A DNA stretch of 39,521 nucleotides from Elysia marginata (taxonomy: Eukaryota > Mollusca > Gastropoda > Plakobranchidae), in NCBI GenBank assembly GCA_019649035.1, contig BMAT01009132.1, forward strand, positions 1-39,521, given 5' to 3'. Below, piece by piece: positions 21,355 to 29,697 of this stretch. Position 1 is the stretch's first letter. Each line of letters begins with the position of its first letter. Made by a program: the position numbers and the translations under genes. The notes beneath the pieces are model-generated. The model was not told the DNA's origin. It did not search any database and saw nothing but the letters and a program-made list of their open reading frames with translations.

Positions 21355-21458
21355 TACACGATGAAGATGGCTGCGCTGCTGATGGCAGCCAATGCTACGA
21401 TGGCCAGACTAAATAGTACCGACGCAAAGAAAAATGTGTGTTGATAGCATTCGTTCAT
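21354..21458 (-). CDS. 34-residue membrane micro-protein
   Basis: ATG at 21458 opens a frame of 34 codons ending TAA at 21356-21354. After eight polar residues it is one continuous hydrophobic helix (FFFASVLFSLAIVALAAISS) reaching the C-terminus, a tail-anchored type. The TAATG overlap with the next ORF supports a bicistronic pair. The short length lowers certainty. Confidence 0.4.
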   Translation of the reverse strand: MNECYQHTFFFASVLFSLAIVALAAISSAAIFIV

Positions 21459-21471
21459 GTCGTTATGAAAA

Positions 21472-21477
21472 AATAAA
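21472..21477 (+). terminator. Poly(A) signal downstream of DNA polymerase
   Basis: AATAAA 260 bp after the polymerase stop codon, within the antisense side of the micro-protein gene. It is the first such signal on the plus strand after 21212. Confidence 0.4.
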
Positions 21478-21554
21478 ATTGATTAAACCACCAAGGGTCA
21501 AACTGTTCAAGATTTGTTGGTGTGAATACTAATAACCCTCCCTTTTTTGTTTCA

Positions 21555-21665
21555 ATGTGTTCTATCGATAAACATCAGTGCGATGACTTGCTGCTGGTGT
21601 TGTATTTTGCGATCAACCTAGGGTGTATGATAACAGCAACGGCGTTCAATCTTTATTATTCGTAA
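21555..21665 (+). CDS. 36-residue membrane micro-protein
   Basis: ATG at 21555 to TAA at 21663-21665. A charged N-terminus (SIDKHQCDD) is followed by a hydrophobic helix (LLLVLYFAINLGCMITATAF). Its last 14 codons lie in the large palindrome at 21624-21693, so it may be a chance ORF; the amphipathic-to-hydrophobic layout is that of a real tail-anchored peptide. Confidence 0.3.
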   Translation: MCSIDKHQCDDLLLVLYFAINLGCMITATAFNLYYS

Positions 21666-21693
21666 TATTGAATACTGTTGCTGTTATTATACA
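21624..21693. repeat. Large palindrome, 27-bp arms around an AT-rich 16-bp centre
   Basis: Left arm 21624-21650 (TGTATGATAACAGCAAC...) and right arm 21667-21693 are reverse complements at 23 of 27 positions; three of the four differences are G-T pairs. The centre (CTTTATTATTCGTAAT) is AT-rich. Herpesvirus lytic origins have exactly this shape (a palindrome with an AT core) and often lie beside replication genes, as here after the polymerase. A cruciform/terminator role for the flanking transcripts is the alternative. Confidence 0.6.
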
Positions 21694-21897
21694 ACTTGGA
21701 AACTGATCGAGTATAGTCGAATTGACATATATGTGTATCACGATAACAAATTTTGGTTCAACACGGATTGATGATAAAGCCAACACATGATCACCCTCCC
21801 AGTGAATAGGGGATGGTCGGCGTGCATGGCCATAACTGTATTTTTTATTGATACAAAAAAAAAAGAAACTGCCGGTGATGTCACATATTTGTGACAT

Positions 21898-22854
21898 TTA
21901 CCGCCTTTCATAATTCCACTGCACAGCCAGTTGTCCGTAAATGGCGCATACAATTATCGTTTGTGCTGTAATGTAACTCAGTTCGATCGTCATAGGGTTC
22001 ACCGACATCCATCTTCGTATATACGCATCAACCGTGTAGATGATAAATGGAAATCCAAGAGTCGTCATGGGGATCACGACTCCTACTGTGAAGTGCGCAT
22101 AGATCATTCCACGGTCAAATATTGGTTGCACAAGAAGCGACGCGTTGATCGTAACGATTGCAGTAATCGCGCAGTAAATTAAGATCGGAACAACCATTCG
22201 CATTGCACTATTACGGTTACGGTTGTAAATCAAGATTGGGAACATGCATGTCGCGCCCATTGCAACAATCGCCATCGTCATAGTCATCATGTAGCGCTCC
22301 CCTGACATGTATAAGGAGGAGTACATTACTGTCACCGATAGTATGGCATAGTTGATCCATGAGGCCGTCGCGGGATATCCATCCACTCTTTTCAAAAATC
22401 CTTGTTGGCTTAAGATCCATATGACGATGCTGAAGGCGGCGTTTGCGATTAAAACTATACCTGCTAGTAAGTCAGCACGGCAGTTAATTTGTTTCGACGC
22501 TATTGTGCATTTAACTGGTACGATCACATCGGAAACATGTCGCGATATAGTGGTCACACCCAACACTGCGCACATAAGTCCCAGCAATGGTGTAATTACG
22601 ACAACCCATTGCCATTCACATTCTCCGCGGTTGCTCGATGGGGGGATCATTATGTTCATGTGCTCCCTCTTCCGCGGTTCATAGTATTCAACATCTAGTA
22701 ACGGCGCATCCTTCGTGGCGCTGATCGACGCGACCGTATTCATCTTCATTGGAGGTGACTCGATCACCGGTTCCGATAAAAACGGTGGGGTCTCCGGTGG
22801 TAGCGGAATCGACTCGTGCGGTTGCTGCCGACGCTCCTCCGTTGTCACATCCAT
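21898..22854 (-). CDS. Seven-span membrane protein with proline-rich cytoplasmic N-terminus
   Basis: A 318-residue intact ORF. Residues 1-80 are hydrophilic and Pro-rich (PLPPETPPF), with no signal peptide. Then come about seven hydrophobic spans (roughly 83-105, 128-150, 163-183, 187-208, 215-240, 246-270 and 285-310). The loop between spans 1 and 2 has two Cys (VKCTIASKQINC) that could form a disulphide. A GPCR-like topology would need an external N-terminus; no DRY or NPxxY motif is visible, so receptor function is not claimed. The start overlaps the end of the next minus-strand gene by 167 bp in another frame. Confidence 0.65.
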   Translation of the reverse strand: MDVTTEERRQQPHESIPLPPETPPFLSEPVIESPPMKMNTVASISATKDAPLLDVEYYEPRKREHMNIMIPPSSNRGECEWQWVVVITPLLGLMCAVLGVTTISRHVSDVIVPVKCTIASKQINCRADLLAGIVLIANAAFSIVIWILSQQGFLKRVDGYPATASWINYAILSVTVMYSSLYMSGERYMMTMTMAIVAMGATCMFPILIYNRNRNSAMRMVVPILIYCAITAIVTINASLLVQPIFDRGMIYAHFTVGVVIPMTTLGFPFIIYTVDAYIRRWMSVNPMTIELSYITAQTIIVCAIYGQLAVQWNYERR

Positions 22855-23735
22855 TGCCTATTCTGGGGTAAGGATCCGACGCAGTCAATATAAACCGAAG
22901 TTGTCGTTTGAAATTTTTGCTGTGACACCCGTCACCTTTGTTGTTTAATGTGTTGGCCAAAGATCGCGATCGTTTGAATATGAATTTGAGGGCCGCATCC
23001 ACCACCGATAAAACCTTGTTGTCTATCGAGTATGGGGTTAATATGGAATACACATTTGTGAGAAACTTGATGGCCTTTTCTCGCTGTTCGGGGGCACCAT
23101 CGGTGTAATCCGTAAAACAGCGCATGAACACCAAAAAATCACCGTAAGGGTCGTCCTGGATTTCCCCACACATCGACTTTTCCTTAAACGGTTTACGCAA
23201 CTCGCTTGATATCGTCATGGTGTTACGCTTCGTACGCTGTTTAGATAAGTCCCTTTCGTCGTGAGTGCGCTTTCTATCTATCGTTTTTGGTAACGGCGGT
23301 GTGTATACGCGGGATCCAAAGCCACCCCCGTATATGTCATCGTTGTACACGTATGATCGTCGTTCTCGCACATCATATAATCGCTTGAATTGTCCACGTC
23401 GCAAAAAATCATCGGTGTAAGGTCGCCGGTCGTGTCCAGATTGATAAGTTTAAGTGTACATAGGGGTATCGACAGCTTGTGCATGGTCATTTTTCAGGTG
23501 GAGCCAACAGCGATATGTAGAACCTTATCAACAAATAACACGTTTCTCTATCTCCCTCAGATTGACTGTCGATGTGGAATGCACCCACACCTTTGGTTAG
23601 GTACTCGTCGACCACGTCTTTAACAGTGCGCGCCTTTTCGAACGGATCGTTAATTTCGTCAGACGCCAGAATTTTGTCCATTGATGCAATTTGTACCTCT
23701 TTTTGTTGGACACAGAACCCTTTTTGGGTCGTCAC
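22688..23735 (-). pseudogene. Unknown basic protein, two homopolymer frameshifts
   Basis: Three successive minus-strand frames appear to be one protein of about 330-350 residues: 23735-23487 (internal ATG 23681 avoids most overlap with the upstream gene), 23490-about 23405, and 23404-22688. The hand-overs fall at a T5 tract (23490-23494) and an A6 tract (23403-23408), both on the plus strand. The last part has a strongly basic segment (DRKRTHDERDLSKQRTKR), then a helical domain (DPYGDFLVFMRCF through AALKFIFKRS) and a low-complexity Gly/Ala tail. Alternatively the ATGA overlap at 23490-23487 reflects genuinely separate small genes. No family is recognised; a nucleic-acid-binding role is conceivable from the basic stretch. 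Confidence 0.5.
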
Positions 23736-23904
23736 AGCAACAGCAAAGGCAGCAAAGGGTTTTGAATATACAACAATGCAAGATTTGAATCAACACACAA
23801 ACGCCTATAATAATTAATGTGATAATGATGACAATGTGTGTTGCCGATAAGTCGGATAGGAATGAGACAATTTCGTCGTACACCTGGTTTATATACGATC
23901 CCAT
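23659..23904 (-). CDS. Small membrane protein with Cys-cluster (palmitoylation-like)
   Basis: An 81-residue ORF. A helical N-terminus is followed by one membrane span (ATHIVIIITLIIIGVCVLIQ) and immediately by a juxtamembrane cluster of Cys (HCC, then CCLCCCC), the typical setting for S-acylation of viral envelope or budding proteins, then a basic tail. It overlaps the next minus-strand gene by up to 77 bp, or 23 bp if that gene starts at 23681. Confidence 0.6.
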   Translation of the reverse strand: MGSYINQVYDEIVSFLSDLSATHIVIIITLIIIGVCVLIQILHCCIFKTLCCLCCCCDDPKRVLCPTKRGTNCINGQNSGV

Positions 23905-24154
23905 AGCTCAAAAATTGACTGCGTGCGCATGTAATCGTGTAATTTTCAGCAAGAGATCCGCCGACAATTTTTTTGGTGAAGTTTTATGTACATGAATATT
24001 ATATAACCCGCACTCATTTGCACAAATAACAACCCTTAAACGCACAATGTGAATTTTTAATACACGCTAATGCGTGTGGTAATTTATTATTTATGTACAA
24101 CATGAACGTGTAATAAATTCAAACAAGGGTGACAATACACGTTTCAGCGCCTTG
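23905..24154. other. Intergenic AT-rich stretch with hairpin and poly(A) signals
   Basis: No gene seen. ACACGC-taat-GCGTGT at 24062-24077 is a perfect 6-bp stem. TTTATT at 24083-24088 is AATAAA for the minus-strand 24155-25258 gene, and another AATAAA lies near 24112 on the plus strand. TTATGTACA occurs twice as a direct repeat flanking the hairpin (about 23985 and 24091). Confidence 0.45.
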
Positions 24155-25258
24155 TTATCTGGAAACAATCAGAGTCGGCACGTCCGTCATCTCATTTCCA
24201 TCACCAACTCCATTGTGCTGACTGGCAGTGTTACCATCGCATGCGTCCGTCGGTTCGTGGTAACACACATGGTCGACCCCTCTTTCGCTCACTTTGATGG
24301 AGATGAATCTGCACAGACCGTCGAAGAATCGTAACATAATGTTTTGACATTCCAAAGGAAATTTGTCCATGATGGATTCGTAAAACTTGGCACCACGACT
24401 TAAAGGTACAACACAAACGGTCCTTTGATTGTACCTAGGAATAGTGTAGATGGGATTAACGACGATCTTGTATCCATTGTCAAAGTACGCCCGTTCACGG
24501 CCGAACCATCTCACTGCAAGTTCTCCATTTGGTTGCATCGACCATTCATCGTTTCCTCCAAAATAGCCGAATCTCATCATGTCTTCTATCGTGAAGATTA
24601 TGAGCACGTCATTGTAATGGTTCACATTCACCACGTTATTTTTAGTAAAGAGGTTTTGGGCGTATATCCGATACATCAGTTTTAAAATGTTCACTGTGGA
24701 CTGATCTCTAGAGATGTAATCGGTGAGGAGTACATATTTGATAAAGCCAGCGGGTAATCGTCGCCTCTCGTTCTCTCTACTGTCAAGTTCAGGGTAGTCA
24801 ACCGTGATCGGGCTGCGTATTGAGAGATGCCATGGACCCTCCGCGTGGTGAGTATTAAGCAGTTCAGTTTCGGTGGTATAAATCGGTAACGTAAAAAGAT
24901 TGTTGATCGTCTTCGATCGAGCCTTGATTGTTCGTGTATCACCAGCAGCGATGATTCCTGGTACACGTCTAAGGTGGGTCAATGCTGAGTCAAGATGGTC
25001 CACAGATGATACAGATAAACCCATCACACGAAGCTTGTTGTAGTCCGTGTCATTCATCCAATAACCTACTCGAATGAATCGTTCCATTTCATATGAAAAA
25101 TTGTATCGCATCACGTCTACGGGTGAATTCCAAATGAAACCCATTTCTGCTCGCGGTCGAAGGGTGAACCTCTCATCGGTATGTGGTACATGATCATCAG
25201 ATGATGTTTTGTCCTCATCCTCGGACAAGAAAGGCATATATGGATCCGAGTCAATCAT
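24155..25258 (-). CDS. Unknown 367-residue viral protein
   Basis: An intact ORF, not recognised. It has an acidic N-terminal segment (SEDEDKTSSDD), then an alpha/beta domain with many Tyr/Phe/Trp residues (WHLSIRSPITVDYPELD, RFGYFGGNDEWSMQPNG) and a hydrophilic C-terminal tail of about 40 residues with Cys-His pairs. There is no signal peptide or membrane span. The start at ATG 25258 is the only Met before the conserved-looking part. The double 48-bp CCGA repeat at 25402-25497 and TATAAAAA (25399-25392, minus strand) lie 135 bp upstream, giving a long leader and placing it with the other element-controlled genes. Confidence 0.65.
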   Translation of the reverse strand: MIDSDPYMPFLSEDEDKTSSDDHVPHTDERFTLRPRAEMGFIWNSPVDVMRYNFSYEMERFIRVGYWMNDTDYNKLRVMGLSVSSVDHLDSALTHLRRVPGIIAAGDTRTIKARSKTINNLFTLPIYTTETELLNTHHAEGPWHLSIRSPITVDYPELDSRENERRRLPAGFIKYVLLTDYISRDQSTVNILKLMYRIYAQNLFTKNNVVNVNHYNDVLIIFTIEDMMRFGYFGGNDEWSMQPNGELAVRWFGRERAYFDNGYKIVVNPIYTIPRYNQRTVCVVPLSRGAKFYESIMDKFPLECQNIMLRFFDGLCRFISIKVSERGVDHVCYHEPTDACDGNTASQHNGVGDGNEMTDVPTLIVSR

Positions 25259-25401
25259 TTTTTACTCCAAGTGGCGAAAGTATATTTCTTGTCGAGCAAT
25301 TAAAATTGCTGTTGGAGTTCACGATCGGGATGTATATGAGGAGAGGAGCACGTTAAAGATGCGTATAAACGACGAGTGTCACCTTCGTTCGATTTTTATA
25401 G

Positions 25402-25497
25402 GCGGAAGATCCGACGATACAGCGAGATGGCCGATAGTTAAAAATTTCAGCGGAAGATCCGACGATACAGCGAGATGGGCGATGGTTAAAAATTTCA
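25402..25497 (-). promoter_or_regulatory. Two 48-bp GCGGAAGATCCGACGATA repeats with TATA
   Basis: Units at 25402-25449 and 25450-25497 differ at only a few positions. Each has GCGGAAGATCCGACGATA, a second GCGAGATGG/GCGATGG half, and an AAAAATTTCA end. On the minus strand TATAAAAA follows at 25399-25392. It belongs to the window-wide GCGG-N5-CCGAT family. Confidence 0.6.
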
Positions 25498-25519
25498 GCA
25501 GAGTGCTCGCAGGTGGAAT

Positions 25520-26362
25520 TTAATCGTAGATCACTCCGGAGTATTCGACAACATATCCCTCGTCCTTCCCCGCTTTGATGAGTTTTAATTCCTTGAAATC
25601 AAAAAAATTGTCGATAGTGTGCATGCTGTACATAGCCATGATCTTTTTATTCACCTCGAACTCATCGGGTGTCCCAGCCAAGGTCAATGTCGCGCTTACA
25701 TCATCATTACACATTTCATCAGCCAATTCATGATATCGTGCGCATAGACTGCATTCGGTCGACGACGGCTTCTTTTCGAACTCTTGGATGTACAACACGG
25801 CTTTGTTAAGATAGTCACCGGTATCCTCATCTGGGTAATAGAACCACGACGGGTGGCGCACTAAAAGTGGAGGGATGTTATCGCCATACATACTCCTGAG
25901 ACATTTGGGGTCGTTGCATGTACGTGCGGTAAAAAAGCTGTGCAGCATGGCATTCGTCAGGGTCACCACACCGGCTTTTATTATGAGAGCGGTGATGGTT
26001 GCTCGAAGGCTTCGGAGCCCAGGAATGAGCGATCGTGACATGGTGACTCTAGGATCCCTCCTCCTCTGCTTGCCGCGTCTGAACAACGGGTTCTCAACCT
26101 CAAACAAATCGAGGTTCATGTCATCCCTGAACCTGTTTGACATGATTCCTGGGACGCTTTCGTCGCCTTCAAAAACGTCATTTCTGTAGAAATGATAAAG
26201 GTCCTCCCCTGTCGCATTGAGCGTGGCTCTGTCCGTCCCCCCCTCCTGATTAAGCACGTATAAGGTACCCTCGGGTCCTCGAACGCATCGTTTCACCGTA
26301 TTATTTACGGCGTTCACGGCGTCGTTAACCCTTCTCAAATCCAACGATGCGTCCTCGTCCAT
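25520..26362 (-). CDS. Unknown 280-residue viral protein
   Basis: An intact ORF from ATG 26362. A basic patch (RRGKQRRRDPR) lies near residue 100. A hydrophobic stretch follows (LRATITALIIKAGVVTLTNAML) that could be a buried helix or a membrane-associated segment, then Cys pairs (CNDPKC and CSLC-x2-YH) that might bind zinc. Not recognised. TATATAAAA on the minus strand at about 26410-26400 lies 40 bp upstream of the ATG, with a degenerate CGCCGATCAA element before it. Confidence 0.6.
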   Translation of the reverse strand: MDEDASLDLRRVNDAVNAVNNTVKRCVRGPEGTLYVLNQEGGTDRATLNATGEDLYHFYRNDVFEGDESVPGIMSNRFRDDMNLDLFEVENPLFRRGKQRRRDPRVTMSRSLIPGLRSLRATITALIIKAGVVTLTNAMLHSFFTARTCNDPKCLRSMYGDNIPPLLVRHPSWFYYPDEDTGDYLNKAVLYIQEFEKKPSSTECSLCARYHELADEMCNDDVSATLTLAGTPDEFEVNKKIMAMYSMHTIDNFFDFKELKLIKAGKDEGYVVEYSGVIYD

Positions 26363-26397
26363 GGTTGAATGATGAATGACTTCTGATGTATGATGTG

Positions 26398-26460
26398 ATT
26401 TTTTATATATTCCATTCTCGTCCGACGAGGGGTTCGCCGATCAACGGTGACCAGACCGTC
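26398..26460 (-). promoter_or_regulatory. TATA box and degenerate CCGAT element for 25520-26362
   Basis: The plus-strand ATATATAAA complement at 26398-26410 gives TATATAAAA in the gene's direction. Around 26423-26445, GTCCGACGAGGGGTTCGCCGATCAAC contains two imperfect CCGA cores. The 26363-26538 gap holds no ORF of note. Confidence 0.35.
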
Positions 26461-26538
26461 ACCTAATTATAACACATCGGCACGTTGATGTCACCCATGG
26501 TGTTACACAATTAGTGACATCTTCCCTCCTGGCATTGA

Positions 26539-28918
26539 TCACCCTTTTAACGCCGTTGGATTATACATATACGCCAAATGAGTGGCCATTAGGAAACAAA
26601 ATGCGCAGTCGTCAGTGGATTCGGAATTTACCTTGCCTGTACACCCGTTGGTCGTTTGAAAATTCGACACCTCGCGAGTGAAATGTTCCATGATACTCGT
26701 ATCCCTTGTAAAAAACCCGCGCTCCACACTCGTTGCGATCGTGAAAATACCAAGGTGACCATTGTTAAGCATTTGTATTATCAGGTCACATTTGGTCGTC
26801 TTTGTCGCGTCCACCAAATAGCCGTATGCACGTGCGCCTGATTTATATACGTCGACATAATACATAAACGACGTTTTGCCTGGAGGAAACCTCATCGACT
26901 GGTCCCCCCACGTCGCGTAGTAGCTTCTTGCTGCATCTGGATTGATATTACGCTCGATGGCTAGGAAAAAATGACACGACGTGTGCGGGTGCGTCTGAGC
27001 GACGATAGTGTCAATACACCTCTTGTACATTTCTTCCATCATCCCTCCAACCTTCCCTAAATCCGTGTGAGAGAGTAGCTTGCGGTCCATGAATGACAGT
27101 ATTATGTTGCTCTTGCGATCCATTCAGACGCAGCATATCGCCATGGCAGATTGTTTGGTAGGGTGAAACGCTGGATCTATGTATATCCAGTAAACGGTAT
27201 CGTTCGGTCCGTGCGCATCCACGGACGACAGTTGGACGTAGGCTTGAGGGTCTTGTAATCGTCGAACGAACCTCCGACTAAATTGCGTTTTTGGGTTCGC
27301 GTACAATCCGTCGTACCCGTCACCCACGGTCAGGTCTGACGGTCGTATAACCCCTTGCTCGTTTTCGAATGACGCGTCCGATTGCGTGAGAACGCTTTCG
27401 AAACCTTTGTTGTCTGAACTGTATACGATGTGATTAGGGGTATATATTGATCGGTAGCAGCCCGTTCGAGTGGTGCTATACTGCACGTGTTCGGGGTCCA
27501 GACAAAATAAACACAACCTATAGATGTTGACTCCACCGCACTTTTCTTGACCCCTGACCAGATTCAATAAGCGGTCCTTGCGGTCCGTAATGGGGCTACT
27601 CAGATATCCCACTTTACAATGGTGGCGTTGAGACATGGCGTTAACGGCTGTATAACTGGACGAAGGTAGACATAAGAACTCGTCCTGCAAAACTACATGG
27701 CAGTCGTAGCCGCGTAGTGAGTCTGACAGTAAACTCGACGCGTACTTGAGATACGATCGCGCCGAACCATCCTTTCTACACAGCATGATCGATCCGGAAT
27801 GTCCCATGGTCTCATAATGACCGAACTTATCAGGTGGAAATCGAGACGATAAGGTCGTCATTATATCCTCTTTAGTGGAACTCGTGAGCGACTTACGATG
27901 CGCCAAGGTCAACACTTCTATTCCTGGAAACGTCACGAGTAGGGTCGCTGCAATGTTACGGATACACTTAGTTTTCCCAAATCCACGGGGTACGATCGCC
28001 GCATATTGTTTTCCGGTATATTTTCGAATCATTTTAGGTAGGGCAGCCGTCTCCCATCCCATATATCTGGCATTGACCGCCATGATTAGTTTACTTAAGG
28101 TATACTCGTTTGTGTTTGTCTTACAGTAGTACATCAGCACTTCGTTGCAAATAGATTTTTGGAACATCTCGTGTGTGGCTTCAGGAAATTCCATAATCTC
28201 GTTGTGGAACCGCAAGTAAAAATTGGTGTATGGGTACAACGCATCCAAAAGGTTTTTGAGCTCTTCGAGTGCGTTCCCTTTATCCGTTTCCCCCGACGCT
28301 TCCTCATCTCCCTCATCGAAGAGACCTCTTGGGACGAATCTGTTGTAATCACCCCGCTCCTTTGCGATGAGCACCGTGTAGGGATTCAAGACACTGTACG
28401 GACCGTTTGCCGCACGAATCTTAGGGGTGTCGAACATCAATCTAGACAGCATGTAACTTTCGGCTTTGCGGTGCGTCAACTCGAACAAGGGGTCGCTGTC
28501 CGTGGGTGTTTCGCCGATTGTGTATGATTCCGTTTGACTCCACAAATTTCGTCCGCTTAAATGTAATTCAAACGAGCACTTAGCTGGGGACGTTAAATGA
28601 TAGCCCATGGTGGTACAGAATGTCGTCGAAAAATGTATTGTGAAACAGGAGTAGGTGACTACAAATTCTTTCAGGGTACCCTTTGTCCACGCCTCGTTGT
28701 GAAATTTCACGCTGACGGGAACCCCGTGAGGACCCTGGACACACGAGGTCTGTCCACCCAATGTCCGTATACACTGTGTTTAATATACATAGGGTGCACG
28801 TAAACTCCGATTTTATAGATGCATCATCAAATGCGCAGATGTAGCTGTATGCGTAAGCAAAGTCGTTCAGAATTGATTCAAATTCCTCCTCCTCATCACC
28901 TAAATGTAGAAGACACAA
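26539..28918 (-). pseudogene. Terminase large subunit (ATPase-nuclease), interrupted
   Basis: The DNA-packaging motor that cuts concatemers and fills capsids. The central 545-residue frame (28761-27124) has Walker A PRGFGKTK (residues 258-265), Walker B HVVLQDEF (355-362), the coupling motif YLSSP, and the first nuclease Asp in IYIDPAFHP (D529). A TGA at 27126-27124 ends it, but the same phase continues at once from ATG 27123 for 194 residues with the second nuclease acidic motif FFLAIERN (E57), so the nuclease domain is split by one codon. N-terminally, a 28918 frame (acidic EEEEFES segment, Cys pair) looks like the true start and passes into the main frame between about 28760 and 28690. Total about 790 residues. 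Terminase plus family-B polymerase strongly indicates Herpesvirales. Herpesviral terminase genes may be spliced; no clean intron was found here. Confidence 0.85.
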
Positions 28919-28927
28919 TCTCTTCCA

Positions 28928-29239
28928 TCAATCAATCGTAGATATTATTTTGTTGATCACCCCTTCGCTGGGTGGATCCCTGGGGGTTGTACATGCATAA
29001 TACAGCACCCTCAACATAAAATTCAATGCAGCCAGGGGTATATTCATGGGTAGAAACCCTGTACCCGCTATAGTATGCTTTAACTGTTCCGCTAGATCCC
29101 GCTTAATTTTTATTAATACCGGATCGTCCGAGTGTTTGAACGACGCGCACCTAATGTACAACAACAGTTCCGTACACTTGGGTAGTTTTTGGGTCAGTAT
29201 ATCATTTGTTGCGCGATCCTTCAATAATTCCGAATCCAT
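28928..29239 (-). CDS. Small helical protein upstream of terminase
   Basis: A 103-residue intact ORF, all-helical in appearance, with alternating charged and Leu/Ile residues and three Cys; no membrane span. It ends 10 bp before the start of the terminase N-terminal frame, so the two are probably transcribed together. Not recognised. Confidence 0.55.
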   Translation of the reverse strand: MDSELLKDRATNDILTQKLPKCTELLLYIRCASFKHSDDPVLIKIKRDLAEQLKHTIAGTGFLPMNIPLAALNFMLRVLYYACTTPRDPPSEGVINKIISTID

Positions 29240-29392
29240 TACGTCGTGTATAATTTACGTACCAATCGAACTTATTTCGATTTGAAGAGTGACAAACGTT
29301 CACAATGAAAAATAGATAAACGACAAAACAAACAAAATAAAAAGGGCCCTATGAATACTATTGATACTTGTGAGTCACAATTTTTAAAAATA

Positions 29393-29638
29393 TTAACTAC
29401 GTTGTGGCTTTACTATCCCCCCCACAGCGATCGCCGTTAACCAAAGTGCTTCAAAGACGATGATGTGGATGACGAATAATATAACATGACAGTATCTATA
29501 TGTCACCGCTACACCTATTAATGATAGTTGACGTTCATATGATAAAGAAATAAGTGTTTGTGAAGGGTGGTGTTTAAAACAAAAACTTTTATATGTACGT
29601 GCCTGTACATCGCTGAGACGCGTATTTGACCGCGTCAT
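29393..29638 (-). CDS. Small single-span membrane protein
   Basis: An 81-residue ORF whose C-terminal third is a membrane helix (CHVILFVIHIIVFEALWLTAIAVGG) with a short basic tail. The first 45 residues are Ser/Arg/Thr-rich, without a signal peptide. It runs divergently from the ankyrin gene at 29698, with 59 bp between the ATGs. The long N-terminal part could be non-coding with a later start, but no internal Met is present, which favours the full frame. The 29240-29392 gap is AT-rich with no gene. Confidence 0.45.
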   Translation of the reverse strand: MTRSNTRLSDVQARTYKSFCFKHHPSQTLISLSYERQLSLIGVAVTYRYCHVILFVIHIIVFEALWLTAIAVGGIVKPQRS

Positions 29639-29697
29639 GCGTTACAAATATCATTGTTGACTTATTTCTTATATGTAATTGTGTGTCACATTAAACG

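Noticed and set aside
23278-23490. Independent 70-residue gene overlapping its neighbours
   Set aside because: The first half fits as the middle of a frameshifted larger gene and the second half is antisense-like overlap with the next frame; kept inside the 22688-23735 entry.
25209-25523. Plus-strand 104-residue ORF
   Set aside because: It spans the two 48-bp promoter repeats and the antisense of a gene start; the apparent internal protein repeat is only the DNA repeat translated.
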